Origin: Bin80 sp965220365
Lineage (GTDB): Bacteria > Bacteroidota > Rhodothermia > Rhodothermales > Bin80
DNA: 64,000 nucleotides
Direction: 5' to 3'
Assembly: GCA_965220365.1 (NCBI GenBank)
Contig: OZ244823.1
Location: 2,976,001 to 3,040,000, forward strand
Made by a program: the position numbers and the translations under genes. Position 1 is the stretch's first letter; every line of letters starts with the position of its first letter. Of the stretch, positions 61,272 to 64,000 are shown piece after piece. The notes beneath the pieces are model-generated. The model did no database searches. It saw nothing but the letters and a program-made list of their open reading frames with translations, and was not told the origin of the DNA.

Positions 61272-61603
61272 ATTGTGAAATCGTGAACCATTCTAAAACT
61301 GTCGGGCTAGCTGACGAGATTATCGCCTCTATCCGACAGGTCTACGATCCGGAAATCCCGGTGAATGTATATGATCTGGGACTCATCTACAAGGTTCGAC
61401 TCGACGAGGATGACCGTGCATTTGTCACCATGACATTAACAACTCCAAATTGTCCAGTGGCAGACAGTCTCCCCAGTCAGGTTGAGTCCGTGGTCATGCT
61501 CACAGAAGGCGTAACGGATGCGCATGTGGAACTTACGTTTGACCCTCCTTTTACGATTGACATGATGAGCGATGAGGCAAAACTTGAACTCGGCTTCCTG
61601 TAG
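61268..61603 (+). CDS. SufT-like DUF59 (MIP18-type) protein
   Basis: This 111-residue protein belongs to the DUF59/MIP18 family, which helps deliver Fe-S clusters: IRQVYDPEIPVNVYDLGLIY, then TTPNCPVADSLPSQV with one conserved cysteine. It is linked to sufSE by an ATGA overlap and ends the suf operon. SufT or PaaD-like are the nearest names; position favours a SUF role. It lacks the long N-terminal part of full SufT, so no symbol is given. Confidence 0.88.
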   Translation: MNCEIVNHSKTVGLADEIIASIRQVYDPEIPVNVYDLGLIYKVRLDEDDRAFVTMTLTTPNCPVADSLPSQVESVVMLTEGVTDAHVELTFDPPFTIDMMSDEAKLELGFL

Positions 61604-61657
61604 CTCACATAACCCCACTCCCTTCATATTCCGAGAATCGGGGCAGAGATCGTGCCA

Positions 61658-63904
61658 ATGAATTTATTACTGCGCTACAGGGTATTCCTATGGGGTACTT
61701 TCCTTCTCTTTTGCACCCCACAGGTAAGCGCACAAACTGCATCCGTTCGTGGATTTGTGACGGACGCATCTGATGGACAAGCACTTCAGGGCGTGAATAT
61801 TGCGCTACGGGATGCCACAGGGGATTTGCGGGGAGGCAGCACAAACGATGATGGATTCTTCATCGTGGTCCGACTACAACCAGGACGCTGGGTCCTGCAA
61901 GCATCCTTCATTGGGTACGAAACCTTTTCGGATACACTGGACTTGGCTGAAGACCGGACTGAACGGCTTTCCATTTCACTCCGCCCAGGGGTTGAACTGG
62001 ATGCAGTGGTCGTAGAAGGGGAGCGCGAAGGAGGTACAATGGTGGCGGCCGGTGTGCAAACAGTCCGGCCAGCCGATGTAGATCTGGTCCCCACTCCAGA
62101 TGTCTCCGGGGACCTTGTTTCCTATCTCTCTGCAATGCCGGGAGTCATTTCTATTGGAGATCGAGGAGGTCAGGTATTTATTCGTGGAGGAGAGCCATCT
62201 CATAACCTCGCCCTCCTGGATGGGATGTATATCTATCAGCCCTTCCACATACTTGGCTTTTATTCAGCTTTTTCGTCTGACATACTCCGCAATGCGGATA
62301 TTCACGCTGGAGCATTCAGTAGCAAGTATTCCGGGCGCATGTCGTCCGTCATTGACGTACATACACGCAACGGCAACCTGCAGGAATCGCGCAGAACCTT
62401 TTCTTTTGCTCCCTTTGTCAGCATGGGAATTCTGGAGGGGCCTGTCAAGCGTGGACGTATGTCCTATCTGTTTTCGGGTCGAGCCTCAACCATTGAGCGG
62501 GTTGCATCGGGTTACATCAATCAACCGGTCCCGTACACCTTCGGAGACTTCTTTGGGAAAGTCCACTGGACCATCAGCGACAGTCACCAGGCTTCCGTTA
62601 GTGCCATTCACACGTATGATCGCGGCACACTTGATACCGCGAACGAAAACAGTGACGAAATCCGCTGGAACAATACGGCGTACGGTGCCCGCTGGCTGGT
62701 GGTACCTCCAAACCTGCCAATGCTAGGGGAAGTTCTTTTTTCGGTATCTATCCTGAACATGGAGCGGGGGCCGAGGGATGAACCGGATCGTTCCAGTGCC
62801 ATTGAGGGCTTTAATCTCACAGTCAACCTGACCAATTATGGCCAACGTACGAATGTAGACTGGGGATTCTATCTACGTGCCCCAAGACTGGATGCGAGTC
62901 TGGGTGGGTTATTTCAGAATCTGGATTTTACCAGTGACAGAATCCTTTCAACCGGTGCCTACTTTGAACCGGAGATCAGTTTTACGCCTAGCCTGAAAGG
63001 ACGTCTAGGATTAATTGCGGAATTTCTCGGAGATCAAGGGTTTCACTTTGAACCACGCATACGTGTGCTCTATGAGCTGGGTCCCCATCAGTTCAGCATC
63101 GCGGGCGGATTCTATCGTCAGGAGATGGTCGGACTGAATGATCGCCGAGATGCAACGAATGTTTTTACAGCATGGACCGGATCTCCAACGGGGAGCCTTC
63201 CAAACTCCATCCACGGCCTGATTGGATACAGTACGTCACTGCGCCCGGGAGTCAATGTATCTGCAGAGTTATTCTACAAGAATTTCTCTAGTCTTTTTGT
63301 CTCTGAATGGACTGCATTCCCCCGGTTCACAACACGCCTGCAGGAGGCATCTGGGCGTGCCATGGGCATCGACTTGAGGATGGAGCTGCGGAAGACGAAT
63401 TTCTATGGCTTTGTCAATTATGGTCTTTCTTCTGTTGAATACAACGCGATGCAGGAGACGCTTCCTGTCTGGTTTGGTTCAAATGAAGTTCGGTACCGGC
63501 CACCACACGACCGCCGACATCAAATCAATGCGCTTCTGAGCTTCACCTGGAAAAAATTTGATTTCAGTGCCCGGTGGAATTTCGGCAGCGGGCTACCCTA
63601 CAGTCAAATTCGCGGATTTGACGGCTTTATTCTCATGGACGGACCCGTAGATGTGGCTGCTGATCTTGGCACAGCTCGGGTTATTTACGATCGCCCCTAC
63701 GAAGGCCTACTGCCAAGTTATCACCGCTTGGATCTATCCATTGATCGCATATTCCAGTACCGTGATGATTCGTTCGTTACAATCCAAGTCGGAGTGATCA
63801 ACGTATATAACAAGAGTAACCTCTTCTCGCTTGATGTCTTTACAGCTGAGCGAAATAATCAGTTACCCATCATTCCGACCGCTGGCATAAAGTTTGAATT
63901 TTGA
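61658..63904 (+). CDS. TonB-dependent receptor with carboxypeptidase-like N-terminal domain
   Basis: The ATG at 61658 gives 748 residues with signal peptide ending PQVSAQ; a GTG six bases earlier is possible. Residues 26-110 are a CarboxypepD-like domain (VRGFVTDASDGQALQGVNI), residues about 120-230 a plug domain (MPGVISIGDRGGQVFIRGGE, LLDGMYIYQPFHILGF), and the rest a beta-barrel ending AGIKFEF. It takes up a ligand through the outer membrane using TonB. The next gene starts at the base where this one ends. Ligand unknown; the barrel is shorter than SusC. Confidence 0.9.
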   Translation: MNLLLRYRVFLWGTFLLFCTPQVSAQTASVRGFVTDASDGQALQGVNIALRDATGDLRGGSTNDDGFFIVVRLQPGRWVLQASFIGYETFSDTLDLAEDRTERLSISLRPGVELDAVVVEGEREGGTMVAAGVQTVRPADVDLVPTPDVSGDLVSYLSAMPGVISIGDRGGQVFIRGGEPSHNLALLDGMYIYQPFHILGFYSAFSSDILRNADIHAGAFSSKYSGRMSSVIDVHTRNGNLQESRRTFSFAPFVSMGILEGPVKRGRMSYLFSGRASTIERVASGYINQPVPYTFGDFFGKVHWTISDSHQASVSAIHTYDRGTLDTANENSDEIRWNNTAYGARWLVVPPNLPMLGEVLFSVSILNMERGPRDEPDRSSAIEGFNLTVNLTNYGQRTNVDWGFYLRAPRLDASLGGLFQNLDFTSDRILSTGAYFEPEISFTPSLKGRLGLIAEFLGDQGFHFEPRIRVLYELGPHQFSIAGGFYRQEMVGLNDRRDATNVFTAWTGSPTGSLPNSIHGLIGYSTSLRPGVNVSAELFYKNFSSLFVSEWTAFPRFTTRLQEASGRAMGIDLRMELRKTNFYGFVNYGLSSVEYNAMQETLPVWFGSNEVRYRPPHDRRHQINALLSFTWKKFDFSARWNFGSGLPYSQIRGFDGFILMDGPVDVAADLGTARVIYDRPYEGLLPSYHRLDLSIDRIFQYRDDSFVTIQVGVINVYNKSNLFSLDVFTAERNNQLPIIPTAGIKFEF

Positions 63905-64000
63905 TGTCCCGCATTCATTCCCTGTACACTGGTGCAATCCTGCTGATCATCGTAACTGCCTTGAGCAGCTGTGATCAGTCAATTGACCCCATTATCGGTG
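63904..64000 (+). CDS. Lipoprotein paired with the TonB receptor, partial
   Basis: The ATG shares base 63904 with the receptor stop. Thirty-two residues are visible: a signal peptide with lipobox (LIIVTALSSC) and the start of a mature lipoprotein (DQSIDPIIG). The window ends before any domain can be seen. In Bacteroidota, receptors of this size are often followed by a surface lipoprotein such as DUF4249, so that is an inference only. Confidence 0.75.
   Translation, partial: MSRIHSLYTGAILLIIVTALSSCDQSIDPIIG

Noticed and set aside
1..64000. tRNA, rRNA, riboswitch or CRISPR features
   Set aside because: None could be recognised by eye; short or diverged RNA genes may have been missed without a covariance search.

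Overview
The window reads as chromosomal DNA of a Gram-negative bacterium of the Bacteroidota/Rhodothermota side of the FCB group. The taxon is an inference. It rests on a TonB-dependent receptor with an N-terminal carboxypeptidase-like domain, a DUF5916 protein, six-bladed propeller proteins, many short-spaced lipoproteins, a complete SUF system with a SufS-SufE fusion, PurS, PPDK, and few clear Shine-Dalgarno sites. No tRNA, rRNA or CRISPR array was seen.

Layout. 1-3.7 kb: the end of lpdA, then a minus-strand operon of ATP-grasp, alpha-E and transglutaminase-like genes. 4.1-6.2 kb: metG. 6.3-9.8 kb: a histidine cluster hisB-proC-hisH-hisA-hisF (hisI/hisE not here). 10.0-18.5 kb: two large convergent c-type-haem lipoproteins with propeller domains. 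Between them lies a graveyard of three decayed transposase genes (IS110, TnpB and IS1595 types). 18.5-23.5 kb: a class-V PLP enzyme, a putative molybdenum carrier, a LolA-like protein, a UPF0104 flippase-like protein and an exported amidohydrolase. 24.3-26.5 kb: intact IS copy A. 26.8-33.1 kb: a minus-strand housekeeping run obgE-rluD-hisS-lgt-decarboxylase-rlmB. 33.1-45 kb: rnhA, DUF5916, purS, two propeller proteins, topA and ppdK. 45.5-47.6 kb: intact IS copy B. 48.3-52.7 kb: a glutaryl-CoA-type dehydrogenase, a small beta-barrel protein, hemW and two DUF192 lipoproteins. 52.7-61.6 kb: sufA, divergent from sufB-[two secreted proteins]-sufC-sufD-sufSE-sufT-like. 61.7-64 kb: a TonB receptor and the start of a lipoprotein.

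The strongest new observation is that both intact IS copies have perfect 14-bp terminal inverted repeats and perfect 6-bp target duplications (ACATGA and CTAAGA), and each sits inside a gene. Removing the IS and one target copy restores one continuous reading frame in both cases: a 170-residue membrane-anchored protein and a 163-residue secreted protein. Second is a suf operon split between sufB and sufC by two secreted proteins of unknown function, one with an HExxH motif. No wholly new multi-gene system could be established from sequence alone; the candidates closest to one are the paired haem lipoproteins, the split suf operon and the ATP-grasp/alpha-E/transglutaminase operon.
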